A DNA stretch of 64,000 bases from Streptomyces sp. NBC_01381 (GTDB taxonomy: Bacteria > Actinomycetota > Actinomycetes > Streptomycetales > Streptomycetaceae). Positions 17,807-26,850 of the stretch are shown here, piece after piece. The stretch lies in contig NZ_JAPEPI010000002.1 in assembly GCF_026340305.1 (NCBI RefSeq), positions 1,860,001 through 1,924,000 on the forward strand, written 5' to 3'. The notes under the pieces were generated by a model. It worked only from the letters and a program-made list of their open reading frames with translations. It had not been told where the DNA came from and searched no databases. Made by a program: the position numbers and the translations under genes. The stretch's first letter is position 1; each line of letters starts with the position of its first letter.

Positions 17807-18289
17807 TCAGCCCCAGATCACCGCCCCCAACCACGCCCCCGCGATCAACAGGCACGCGAACAGCTCCGTCAGGACGCTCCAGCCGCCCGCCCGCATGGCC
17901 GTCCGCGTCGCCGTCACCGCCTCGCCGTGCCCGCCCAGGCGCAGCCGCTCCCCGAGATAGATCCCGCCGATGAACCCCGGTATCGCTCCGATCACCGGCA
18001 GCACGCAGAACCCGATGAGCGCCCCGCCGCCCGCGTACACGGCCGTACGGCGCGTGGCCCCGCTCTGCCGGAAGCGGCGTGGTGGCAGCAGCCAGCGGAT
18101 GCCCTGGGCGAGCAGGAGGGCGACGGTCGCGCCGACCAGGACGCCCCAGGCGACCGCGGAGGCGTCCTTGAGCGCCCACCACAGGACCGCGGCCCACACC
18201 AGCCACGGCCCCGGAATCCCGGGCACAAGCACTCCGCACAGGCCGAGCAGCAGCACCACCGCGACCAGCAGGAGTTCCCACACTGCCAT
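17807..18289 (-). CDS. DUF456 membrane protein
   Basis: 160 residues with four or five predicted membrane helices. The DUF456 signatures are present: LVPGIPGPWLVW near residue 22, GFCVLPVIGAIPGFIGGIYLGERLR in the middle, and AGAWLGAVIWG at the end. The function of the family is unknown. It lies alone between the broken hydrolase and the LuxR-type regulator. Confidence 0.88.
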   Translation of the reverse strand: MAVWELLLVAVVLLLGLCGVLVPGIPGPWLVWAAVLWWALKDASAVAWGVLVGATVALLLAQGIRWLLPPRRFRQSGATRRTAVYAGGGALIGFCVLPVIGAIPGFIGGIYLGERLRLGGHGEAVTATRTAMRAGGWSVLTELFACLLIAGAWLGAVIWG

Positions 18290-18330
18290 CTGTCAAGCGT
18301 GCAGGAACCAGGAGAAAACCGCAGGTCGCG

Positions 18331-18395
18331 TCAGTGCCCCGTAAGGGGCGCGGGGCTGTGACATATGCGGCTCCGCCGCGTGGGCGCGACAAGCC
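18331..18395. repeat. Dispersed streptomycete intergenic element
   Basis: Contains GCCCC-GTAA-GGGGC (18336-18349) and GCGGC-TCC-GCCGC (18367-18379) hairpins in the sequence context common in Streptomyces intergenic regions. It lies between the 3' end of the LuxR gene and the 5' end of the DUF456 gene and could terminate the former. Confidence 0.6.
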
Positions 18396-18438
18396 CCCAC
18401 CCGCCCGCACGCGCCCTCACCGCCTATCCAGCGGAGCG

Positions 18439-19506
18439 CTACCGCGCCACCCAGCCCCGCTCATACGCATGCCACCCCAGCTGAAGCCGCGTCGTCACGC
18501 CCGTCAGCTCCATCAGGCGCTTGACCCGCCGCTGAACCGTCCGCAGGCCAAGATCGAGCTGCTTGGCCACGCTCGCGTCGGTCAGGCCCGCGAGCAGCAG
18601 GGAGAGGATCTCGAGGTCGGCGCCGTCGGGGCCCTCCGGGGCGTCCTCGGTGACCGTGTCGCCGCCCTCGCCGAGCCGCAGCGGCAGCGCGTCCCGCCAC
18701 ACCGCCTCGAAGAGCCCCGTCAGGGATTCGAGCAGGCCGCTCGCGTGCACCACGAGCGCGGCCGGCTCCGCGGTGCGCGAGGTCAGCGGCACCATCGCGA
18801 GCGAGCCGTCGGCGATCACCAGCTTGGTCGGGACGCGGTCCACGACCCGCACCTGTTCATTGCGGCCGATCGCCGTCGACAGTTCGAGCAGCCCGGTGGG
18901 GAGCGCGAGGACCGAACGCTCGACCACCACGCGGTAGGCGACGCCGCGGCCCGCCGCCTGCTCCTCCGCGTCGTTCTCCATGCCGGAGACCACGACCGGG
19001 TTGCCGGTCACCAGGGCGCACACCTCGTCGCTCGCGCCGAGCTGCAGCTGGAGGAAGCGCTGCGAGACGGCGCCCGCGCCGGTGACCACCTCGACCAGGT
19101 CGTGCACCGCGGGCTCGGCGGCCTGCCCGCGGTACTCCTCGGCGAGCAGCGTCGCCGCAAGCTCCGCCTTCTCCAGTTCGTGCCGCTGCTGGGCGAGCAG
19201 CGCGCCGAGTGCGACGGCGGGCGGGGCCGCCACCCACCGGCCCGCCTTCCCGGAGGCCTGGGCCGCAAGGCCGTGCCGCTCAAGGCGGCGCAGCGCGTGC
19301 ACCGTCTCCGGCTCGCCCAGCGTCAGCCGCCGCGCGAGATCGGGTACGTCGGCGGCCCCCACCGCCACCAGCGCCCGGTACGCCGACTCATGTGTCTCGT
19401 CCAGACCTATCGCAGCCAGCATGCGGCGATGCCCCTCCCCGAGGATCCGTTCCGACGGCTCCGTGGCGGAAAACGGCCACGGCGTAAACCCGCCCCAGGA
19501 CATCAT
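18439..19506 (-). CDS. TrmB-like/LuxR hybrid transcriptional regulator
   Basis: 355 residues from ATG 19506; the frame is open further upstream but would run into the divergent protease gene. The N-terminal part resembles a TrmB/winged-helix domain (HESAYRALVAVGAADVPDLARRL, ETVHALRRLERHGLA). The C-terminal end is a LuxR-type helix-turn-helix (LEILSLLLAGLTDASVAKQLDLGLRTVQRRVKRLMELTG). This architecture is common in streptomycetes next to secreted proteases. It is divergent from the subtilase at 19628, with 121 bp between starts, so it probably controls that gene. Confidence 0.87.
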   Translation of the reverse strand: MMSWGGFTPWPFSATEPSERILGEGHRRMLAAIGLDETHESAYRALVAVGAADVPDLARRLTLGEPETVHALRRLERHGLAAQASGKAGRWVAAPPAVALGALLAQQRHELEKAELAATLLAEEYRGQAAEPAVHDLVEVVTGAGAVSQRFLQLQLGASDEVCALVTGNPVVVSGMENDAEEQAAGRGVAYRVVVERSVLALPTGLLELSTAIGRNEQVRVVDRVPTKLVIADGSLAMVPLTSRTAEPAALVVHASGLLESLTGLFEAVWRDALPLRLGEGGDTVTEDAPEGPDGADLEILSLLLAGLTDASVAKQLDLGLRTVQRRVKRLMELTGVTTRLQLGWHAYERGWVAR

Positions 19507-19627
19507 CCCCGTACCACCCGCCTCTCTGCCAAGGTGACGCCACCGCAGCACCAACCGCAGCGGTGAATGCGGCCTTTGGGCCGGTTCATCCTGCGGTCCT
19601 GCATGCCCGTCAACCCTGGGGAGAGCG

Positions 19628-22600
19628 ATGCGTCCGATATCGCGTACGGCGTTGGGGGCGGCGTCCGCCGTCGTCCTCGCCGTCACGGCCACGGCGCCGT
19701 CCGTGGCCGAGCCACGTGCGGCGGCTGACACGAGTCCACTGGTGGGTAGCGCTCCACAGGGCGAGGGAAGTTCCGTCGTCACGCTCGTCACCGGTGACCG
19801 GATCCTGGTGTCGTCGGACGGCAAGGACCGCGCCGGGGCGAGCGTGCTGCCCGGAGCCGACGGCACCGTGCCCGTGATCCAGACGCGGCAGTCCGGCAAG
19901 GACCTGTACGTCTACCCCGAGGGCGCCGTCCACGCGATCGCCGAAGGACGCGTCGACGAGGAGCTGTTCAACGTCACCGGGCTCGTCCGGCAGGGCTATG
20001 ACGACGCGCACGCCAAGAAGCTGCCGCTCATCGCCGTGTACGACAAGTCCGTCGACGTCACGCGGACGCTGCCGCCCACTCCGCGCGGCGCCGAGCGCGG
20101 CCCGGTCCTTGAGCCCGTCGACGGTGTCGCCCTGAAGGCCGACAAGAAGAAGGCCGCCGACTTCTGGGCGGACATCGCATCCCCCAAGTCCCGTGCCGCG
20201 GGCGACCTGAAGAAGCTCTGGCTCGACGCCAAGGTCGAGGCCACTCTCGACAAGTCGACCAAGCAGGTGCACGCCCCCGAGGCCTGGGCCGCCGGATACG
20301 ACGGCAAGGGCACCAAGGTCGCCGTCCTCGACACGGGGGCCGACGCCGAGCACCCCGACCTGAAGGGCCGCATCGGCGCGACCAAGAACTTCACCGACTC
20401 CCCGGACGGCGAGGACCGCCAAGGCCACGGCACCCACACCACCTCCACCGTCGGCGGCACCGGCGCGGCGAGCGACGGCAAGAAGAAGGGCGTCGCACCG
20501 GGCGCCGAGCTGCTGCACGGCAAGGTCCTCAACGACAGTGGTTCGGGGGCCACTTCATGGATCATCGCCGGCATGCAGTGGGCCGTCGACGAGAAGGCCG
20601 ACGTCGTCTCGATGAGCCTCGGCAACCCGGCGAAGACCGACTGCAGCGACCCGATGAGCACGGCGACCGAGGAGCTCGCGCGGTCCGCCGAGAACACCCT
20701 CTTCGTCATCGCGGCCGGCAACACGGGCCCGGCCCTCAACTCCGTCTCGTCGCCCGGCTGCGCACCGAGCGTCCTTACCGTGGGTGCCGTCGACCGCGAC
20801 GACTCCACGGCGTACTTCTCCAGCCGCAGCCCCGTCTCCGGCTCGCACACCCTCAAGCCGGAGATCGCCGCTCCGGGTGTCGGCATCTCCGCCGCGGCCG
20901 CGGGCGGGCGCGGCGTCTACGCGTACCAGTCCATGAGCGGTACGTCGATGGCGACCCCGCATGTCGCGGGCGCCGCCGCCCTGGTCAAGCAGCGCCACCC
21001 GGACTGGACCGCCCGGCAGATCAAGGCGGCCCTCGTGTCGTCCGCCGACAGCAGCATCCCCGGTGACGTCCGCGAGACGGGCGGCGGCAGGCTCGACGCG
21101 AAGGCCGCCATCGACCAGCAGGTGCTCGGCTCGCCCGCCGTGCAGGGCGGCAGCTTCGGCTGGCCGCAGGACGCGTCGGACCGCACGACGGTCGACGTGC
21201 CCTACACCAACACCACGGACAAACAAGTGGAGTTGAAGCTCGCGGTCAAGGGCGTCACCGGCAACGACGGCTCGGCGGTGCGCTCATCGGTCGCCCGCAT
21301 CGGCGAGCGTTCCGTGAAGGTCCCGGCGGGCGCGAGCGTCAAGGTCCCGCTCAAGCTCGACCCCACGGCCGATCTCGCGCGCGCCCAGTACGGCGACGTC
21401 ACCGGCCGCGTCCTCGCGGCCGCCGACGGAGTGGCCGTCTCCACACCCTTCTCGCTCTACGTCCAGCCCGAGACCGTCAGCCTCCGCGTGAAGCTGATCG
21501 ACCGCGCGGGCAAGCCCGCTGACGGACCGTCATCGATCGACCTCATCGGCACGGACGACGCGAGCGGCGAGCGGCGCTTCAACGAGGGTGCGAACGACCA
21601 GACGTACCAAGTCCGTCCGGGCTCCTATTTCTTGAGCGGGTTCGTCGCGACCCCGGACTCCGGCGGCGGCACGCTCACCGACTCCCTCACCCACCTGGCG
21701 CGCCCCCAGGTCGAGGTGAAGAAGGACATGACGGTCACGCTCGACGCGCGCAAGGCGCACCGCGTCACGGTCAAGACCGACAAGAAGTCCGAAGTGCGCG
21801 GCGCCACCCTCGGCTTCGCCCGCACCTGGGGCGCCGACAACTGGGTGCACGCGGGCACGGCGGCCGGTCCGCGCAGCATCCGCGGCTTCTACCAGTCCGT
21901 CGAGGGCAAGGCCGCCGAGGGCACCTTCGAGTACGGCAGCTACTGGCGCGCCGCGGCGCCCCTGCTCTCCGAACTCGCCGTGGTGGGCGGCGAATCGCTG
22001 CACCCGGTGACCGCGTCGACCGGCTCGGCCAACCTCGACGGCACCGGCAAGGCGGCCCTCGTGGACGCCAAGTCCGGTACGCCGCAAGAGCTTGAGGCCG
22101 CGGGAGCCAAGGGCAAGATCGCCCTCGTGAAGGTCCCGGACGACGGTCGCGTGGGCGCCGTGGCGGCCGACGCCAAGAAGGCCGGGGCGCTCGCCGTCAT
22201 CGCCCACCGGGCGGCACCCGGCCGCTGGTACCCGTCGGCCGGCTTCAGTGGACCCCCGCTGCCGGTGCTCGGCGTCCCGGCGGACGAGGCGGCCTCACTG
22301 CTCTCCCAACTGGCCACCGGACCGGTCGACTTGACCTGGAAGGGCACGGCCAAGAGCCCCTACGTCTACAACCTCGCCTTCCCTGAGACCGGCCAGACCC
22401 ACGACGACCGCACCTACCGGGTGCGCGACGAGGACCTCGCAGCGAACGAGGCGACGTACCGCGCGATGGGCACCGCGACGGACTATGTGGACCTGCCGAG
22501 CGCCGTCACCCCCACCGGCCTCGAGGTCTACTTCGCCGACATCGAGTCCGTCCCGGCCCCCGGCAAGCGCACCGAGTACTACTCGGCCGGTACGACGGGC

Positions 22601-23377
22601 TGGGGCCACCAGGTCTCCAGCAGCTTCCCGTTCGGGGAGTTCATGATCGATCCGGTGCGTACGTACAGGAAGGGGGAGCGCCGCACTGAGACCTGGTACG
22701 ACGGCGTCCTCACGCCCGGCACTCCGCGTGACACCGAGGGAAAGCAGGCCCTCGCCGGTGAGCGGCAGGGCAATCTGATCGGGGTCGCGCCCGGCTTCTG
22801 GTCCGATGCCGAACACGCGGGAATCCAGGGCGGCTTCGGCGACATCGGCTCCGTGGAGCTGAAGCGGAACGGCGAGGTCGTCGGGGAGTACGGCTGGCCG
22901 TTCGGGGTGTTCACGGTCCCGGCCGAGGACTCGGCGTACGAACTCACCCTGGACACCCGGAAGATCGGGTCGAAGGTGTGGAACCGGTCCACCGAGACGC
23001 GGACCACGTGGGCGTTCCGCTCGCACCTCGACGAGGAGGTGTACTCGCAGGGCATCCCGATGCTCTTCCCGCGCTACGAACTCCCCGAGGACGGCCTCAA
23101 GACGCTGGCCGCCGAGGACGGCCAGCGGATCACCCTCACGGCCACCGGGCACGCCGGCTACCAGCCCGGAGCGATCAAGTCCGCGTCCCTGTCGTACTCG
23201 TACGACGAGGGCAAGACCTGGACGAAGGCCGAGACGTCCGCCGGCGCGGAGGCATGGACCGCCACCGTGAACCACGCGGGAGCCTCGGGCAAGCAGGTCT
23301 GGCTCAAAACCGAACTGACGGACACGAACAACAGTTCCGTCACACAGACCGTGGCCCGCGCCTACGACGTGCGTTAG
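19628..23377 (+). CDS. Secreted S8 (subtilisin-like) serine peptidase
   Basis: 1249 residues with an N-terminal Sec signal (MRPISRTALGAASAVVLAVTA). Catalytic residues are D235 (VAVLDTGAD), H267 (GHGTHT), the oxyanion Asn in AAGNTG and S440 (GTSMATPH). A pro-region of about 200 residues precedes the catalytic domain. The long C-terminus (600-1249) is beta-rich and includes a PA-like segment (KGKIALVKVPDDGRVGA). It is exported and probably degrades extracellular protein. GGGGAG precedes the ATG. The divergent LuxR-type gene is its likely regulator. Confidence 0.93.
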   Translation: MRPISRTALGAASAVVLAVTATAPSVAEPRAAADTSPLVGSAPQGEGSSVVTLVTGDRILVSSDGKDRAGASVLPGADGTVPVIQTRQSGKDLYVYPEGAVHAIAEGRVDEELFNVTGLVRQGYDDAHAKKLPLIAVYDKSVDVTRTLPPTPRGAERGPVLEPVDGVALKADKKKAADFWADIASPKSRAAGDLKKLWLDAKVEATLDKSTKQVHAPEAWAAGYDGKGTKVAVLDTGADAEHPDLKGRIGATKNFTDSPDGEDRQGHGTHTTSTVGGTGAASDGKKKGVAPGAELLHGKVLNDSGSGATSWIIAGMQWAVDEKADVVSMSLGNPAKTDCSDPMSTATEELARSAENTLFVIAAGNTGPALNSVSSPGCAPSVLTVGAVDRDDSTAYFSSRSPVSGSHTLKPEIAAPGVGISAAAAGGRGVYAYQSMSGTSMATPHVAGAAALVKQRHPDWTARQIKAALVSSADSSIPGDVRETGGGRLDAKAAIDQQVLGSPAVQGGSFGWPQDASDRTTVDVPYTNTTDKQVELKLAVKGVTGNDGSAVRSSVARIGERSVKVPAGASVKVPLKLDPTADLARAQYGDVTGRVLAAADGVAVSTPFSLYVQPETVSLRVKLIDRAGKPADGPSSIDLIGTDDASGERRFNEGANDQTYQVRPGSYFLSGFVATPDSGGGTLTDSLTHLARPQVEVKKDMTVTLDARKAHRVTVKTDKKSEVRGATLGFARTWGADNWVHAGTAAGPRSIRGFYQSVEGKAAEGTFEYGSYWRAAAPLLSELAVVGGESLHPVTASTGSANLDGTGKAALVDAKSGTPQELEAAGAKGKIALVKVPDDGRVGAVAADAKKAGALAVIAHRAAPGRWYPSAGFSGPPLPVLGVPADEAASLLSQLATGPVDLTWKGTAKSPYVYNLAFPETGQTHDDRTYRVRDEDLAANEATYRAMGTATDYVDLPSAVTPTGLEVYFADIESVPAPGKRTEYYSAGTTGWGHQVSSSFPFGEFMIDPVRTYRKGERRTETWYDGVLTPGTPRDTEGKQALAGERQGNLIGVAPGFWSDAEHAGIQGGFGDIGSVELKRNGEVVGEYGWPFGVFTVPAEDSAYELTLDTRKIGSKVWNRSTETRTTWAFRSHLDEEVYSQGIPMLFPRYELPEDGLKTLAAEDGQRITLTATGHAGYQPGAIKSASLSYSYDEGKTWTKAETSAGAEAWTATVNHAGASGKQVWLKTELTDTNNSSVTQTVARAYDVR

Positions 23378-23495
23378 TCACATAGACACCGCCGGGCGGT
23401 CCTCCCGTGGGGGGTGGGCCCGCCCGGCGGTCCTCAATCCGTCGCCCGACGGCCGGAATTTCCGGATGAACCGTTTTCGTACGGCCCGTGCGGTG

Positions 23496-23508
23496 GACAA
23501 TAGGGGCA
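23496..23508 (+). promoter_or_regulatory. Possible leaderless promoter of the PP2C-like gene
   Basis: A -10-like GACAAT (23496-23501) ends exactly 6 bases before ATG 23508, the spacing of leaderless transcripts. The -35 is weak (TTTTCG near 23474). The sequence before the ATG (AGGGGC) could instead be a poor ribosome site. Confidence 0.35.
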
Positions 23509-25037
23509 TGAGCCAGCAGGGGGAGCAGTACACCGGGGCCTCCGGCCAGGAAGACGACTGGTGGGGTCAGCTGTACGACGACTCCGCACCCGACACGGGC
23601 CCGGCGCAGGCGGCCGACACCCTCGACGACAGATTCGCCTCGGCGGTGTCCGCGTCGTCCACGGGAACTGCCCCTGGGGGCGCCGATACTGCGGGCGGTC
23701 CCGCCCAACAGGACATATACGGCGACCAGTTCGAGGACCGTCCTGTGTCCGACCGCCATGAACCGTTCACGGGTTCGGGGTCGGCCCCTCCGGGCGAGCC
23801 GTTCGCCCGCCGCGAGCCGTCCGCCCCCGGCCCCGTCGCCCGCCCCTGGGAACCCCCGGCGGCTCCGGCAGGTCCTGTGACCTTCCCGGCGGGACCGAAG
23901 CCTCCCGCGGGGGCCCCGAGCCGCACCACCGCGGTCCCGGCGCCCCGCCCGCCCGACGAATCCGCGGGCCCGCCGCCGTCTGGACGTACCGACGAACCGG
24001 AGCAGGCGCCGGAACCGCCCGCGCCGTCCGCACCCGCGCCCACCCTCGCCGAAGTGCCGCGCGCCGTCGCCTATGTGGGTGACGGCCCGCCCACCTACGA
24101 CGCCGAGCCCACCGTGCTGCCCGCCGCCGACCCCGACGACCTGGCGGACCTGGTTGCCGACACCGTCCTCGACGGCGCGCGCTACGGCACGTCCACCCTG
24201 CGGGCGGTCTCCGTGCGCGGGGACTCCGCCAGGTACCGGGGCGAGCCGCGGCGTGACTCGCTGCTCACCGCACGGTTCGGGACGGGCGACGGCGCCCTGG
24301 TCCTGGTCGCCATGGCCACCGGCGCGCGGGCCACGCCGGGCGCCCACCGGGCGGCCGCCGACGCCTGTGCGTGGATCGGCCGTGCCGTGGGCCGCAGTCA
24401 CCAGCGGCTCGCCGAGGACATCAGGGCCGCCCGGCGCGGCGACCTGAAGAGCGGCCTGCACCGCCTCACCGACCGCAGCCTCGGCAAGCTCCGCGCGCAG
24501 GCCTCCGACCTCGGCGTCGAGCCCGATGAGTACGCCGCTTCCCTGCGCTGCCTGCTGCTGCCCGCCGACCCCGACTGCCGCACCCGCGTCTTCTTCGGCG
24601 TCGGCGGCGGCGGACTCTTCCGTCTCCGTGACGGGGAGTGGCAGGACATAGAGCCACGGGTCTCGGATGTCGCGGGCGAGGCGGGACCTCCCGTGGTCGG
24701 CTTCGGCTCGGTGCCTTCGGAGACCCCCGATGGCGACCGCCTCACCATGGACATGGGGATCATCACGCCGCCGAGTCCCTATGAACCGGCCCCGGAGCCG
24801 CCGCCCCGCGAGCCGTTCCGCTTCCGCGCCTCCGTCGCCCGCCCGGGTGACGCCCTGCTGCTCTGCAGCGGGGGCCTCGCCGAGCCGCTGCGCGGCGAGC
24901 CCGACCTCGCGGGACATCTCACCCAGCGGTGGTCGGACGCCGGTCCGCCCGGCCTCGCGGAGTTCCTCGCGGACATCCAGGTCAGGGTCAAGGGGTACGC
25001 CGACGACCGGACCGCGGCCGCCGTTTGGGAGGCGTGA
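23508..25037 (+). CDS. PP2C-like phosphatase-domain protein with Pro/Ala-rich N-terminus
   Basis: 509 residues. The first 190 residues are low-complexity, rich in Pro, Ala and Gly and probably disordered. From about 200 the protein resembles the PP2C/SpoIIE-type fold of actinobacteria (RYGTSTLRAVSVRGDSARYRGEPRRDSLLTARFGTGDGALVLVAMATG, later GDALLLCSGGLAEPL). The canonical metal-binding DG motif is not obvious, so phosphatase activity is uncertain. ATG 23508 was chosen over 23466 because the upstream one lacks a ribosome site and a -10-like box lies between them. Pyruvate oxidase follows 63 bp downstream on the same strand. Confidence 0.8.
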   Translation: MSQQGEQYTGASGQEDDWWGQLYDDSAPDTGPAQAADTLDDRFASAVSASSTGTAPGGADTAGGPAQQDIYGDQFEDRPVSDRHEPFTGSGSAPPGEPFARREPSAPGPVARPWEPPAAPAGPVTFPAGPKPPAGAPSRTTAVPAPRPPDESAGPPPSGRTDEPEQAPEPPAPSAPAPTLAEVPRAVAYVGDGPPTYDAEPTVLPAADPDDLADLVADTVLDGARYGTSTLRAVSVRGDSARYRGEPRRDSLLTARFGTGDGALVLVAMATGARATPGAHRAAADACAWIGRAVGRSHQRLAEDIRAARRGDLKSGLHRLTDRSLGKLRAQASDLGVEPDEYAASLRCLLLPADPDCRTRVFFGVGGGGLFRLRDGEWQDIEPRVSDVAGEAGPPVVGFGSVPSETPDGDRLTMDMGIITPPSPYEPAPEPPPREPFRFRASVARPGDALLLCSGGLAEPLRGEPDLAGHLTQRWSDAGPPGLAEFLADIQVRVKGYADDRTAAAVWEA

Positions 25038-25100
25038 GCGCCCGCTCTGTGAATTCATGGACCCCAAGAGCGTCAAGGGGACTGAAGGGTTCGTGAAGCC

Positions 25101-26843
25101 ATGGCCAAGCAGAACGTCGCCGAACAGTTCGTCGACATCCTCGTCCGCGCGGGCGTCAAGCGCCTGTACGGAGTCGTGGGCGACAGCCTGAACCCGGTGG
25201 TGGACGCGATCAGGCGCACCAAGGGACTCGACTGGGTGCAGGTGCGCCACGAGGAGACCGCCGCCTTCGCCGCAGGTGCCGAGGCCCAGATCACCGGGAG
25301 CCTCGCCGCCTGCGCCGGTTCCTGCGGGCCCGGCAACCTCCACCTGATCAACGGCCTGTACGACGCGCACCGCTCCATGGCCCCGGTCCTCGCCCTCGCC
25401 TCGCACATCCCTTCGAGCGAGATCGGTCTCGGCTACTTCCAGGAGACGCACCCGGACCAGCTCTTCCGCGAGTGCAGCCACTACAGCGAGATGATCTCCA
25501 ACCCGAAGCAGATGCCCCGTCTCCTCCAGACCGCCATCCAGCACGCGATCGGCCAGAGCGGCGTCAGCGTGGTCACGCTGCCCGGAGACGTCGCCGACCA
25601 GCCCGCTCCCGACAAGGCCGTCGAGACCGCCCTGGTCACCTCGCGCCCCACCGTGCGTCCCGGCGACGCGGAGATCGAGAAGCTCGCCGCGATGATCGAC
25701 GAGGCCGACAAGGTCACCCTCTTCTGCGGCAGCGGCACGGCCGGCGCGCACGCCGAGGTCATGGAGTTCGCCGAGAAGATCAAGTCCCCGGTGGGCCACG
25801 CGCTGCGCGGCAAGGAATGGATCCAGTACGACAACCCGTACGACGTCGGGATGAGCGGGCTCCTGGGCTACGGCGCCGCGTACGAGGCCACCCACGAATG
25901 CGACCTGCTGATCCTCCTCGGCACGGACTTCCCGTACAACGCCTTCCTGCCCGACGACGTCAAGATCGCCCAGGTCGACGTGCGCCCCGAGCGCCTCGGC
26001 CGCCGCTCCAAGCTGGACCTCGCCGTCTGGGGCGACGTACGCGAGACCCTGCGCTGTCTCACGCCGCGCGTCACGCCCAAGACGAACCGCCGCTTCCTCG
26101 ACAAGATGCTCAAGAAGCACGCGGACGCCCTCGAAGGCGTCATCAAGGCGTACACGCGCAAGGTGGAGAAGCACATCCCGATCCACCCCGAGTACGTCGC
26201 GTCCGTGGTCGACGAACTCGCCGCCGACGACGCCGTGTTCACCGTCGACACGGGTATGTGCAACGTCTGGGCGGCCCGCTACATCTCACCGAACGGCAAG
26301 CGCCGCATCATCGGATCCTTCAGCCATGGCTCGATGGCCAACGCCCTGCCGCAGGCGATCGGCGCCCAGTTCACCGACCGCAAGCGCCAGGTCATCTCCA
26401 TGTCGGGCGACGGCGGATTCTCGATGCTGATGGGCGATTTCCTCACCCTGGTCCAGTACGACCTGCCGGTGAAGATCGTCCTGTTCAACAACTCCTCCCT
26501 GGGCATGGTCGAGTTGGAGATGCTGGTGGCCGGTCTCCCGTCCTTCGGCACCGCCAATCACAACCCCGACTTCGCCGCCGTGGCGCGTGCCGCCGGTGCC
26601 TACGGCGTACGCGTGGAGAAGCCCAAGCAGCTCGTCGGCGCCCTGAAGGACGCCTTCTCCCACAAGGGCCCCGCCCTGGTCGACATCGTCACCGACCCGA
26701 ACGCCCTCTCCATCCCGCCCAAGATCAGCTCCGAGATGGTGACCGGCTTCGCGCTCTCCGCCAGCAAGATCGTCCTGGACGGCGGGGTCGGCCGCATGGT
26801 CCAGATGGCACGCTCCAACCTCCGTAACATGCCCCGACCTTGA
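25101..26843 (+). CDS. poxB: Pyruvate oxidase / pyruvate dehydrogenase (quinone), PoxB type
   Basis: 580 residues, full length. It has the three-domain TPP enzyme layout: N-terminal Pyr domain with the catalytic Glu (VQVRHEETAAFAAGAEA), central FAD domain, and C-terminal PP domain with the TPP motif GDGGFSMLMGDF...NN. It decarboxylates pyruvate to acetate and CO2, passing electrons to the quinone pool (or to oxygen in oxidase members) at the membrane face. It converges with the alpha-mannosidase gene 7 bp downstream. Confidence 0.93.
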   Translation: MAKQNVAEQFVDILVRAGVKRLYGVVGDSLNPVVDAIRRTKGLDWVQVRHEETAAFAAGAEAQITGSLAACAGSCGPGNLHLINGLYDAHRSMAPVLALASHIPSSEIGLGYFQETHPDQLFRECSHYSEMISNPKQMPRLLQTAIQHAIGQSGVSVVTLPGDVADQPAPDKAVETALVTSRPTVRPGDAEIEKLAAMIDEADKVTLFCGSGTAGAHAEVMEFAEKIKSPVGHALRGKEWIQYDNPYDVGMSGLLGYGAAYEATHECDLLILLGTDFPYNAFLPDDVKIAQVDVRPERLGRRSKLDLAVWGDVRETLRCLTPRVTPKTNRRFLDKMLKKHADALEGVIKAYTRKVEKHIPIHPEYVASVVDELAADDAVFTVDTGMCNVWAARYISPNGKRRIIGSFSHGSMANALPQAIGAQFTDRKRQVISMSGDGGFSMLMGDFLTLVQYDLPVKIVLFNNSSLGMVELEMLVAGLPSFGTANHNPDFAAVARAAGAYGVRVEKPKQLVGALKDAFSHKGPALVDIVTDPNALSIPPKISSEMVTGFALSASKIVLDGGVGRMVQMARSNLRNMPRP

Positions 26844-26850
26844 TGTTCCG

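Noticed and set aside
25472..26827. 451-codon plus-strand frame inside poxB
   Set aside because: Arg/Pro-rich +2 frame shadow of pyruvate oxidase.
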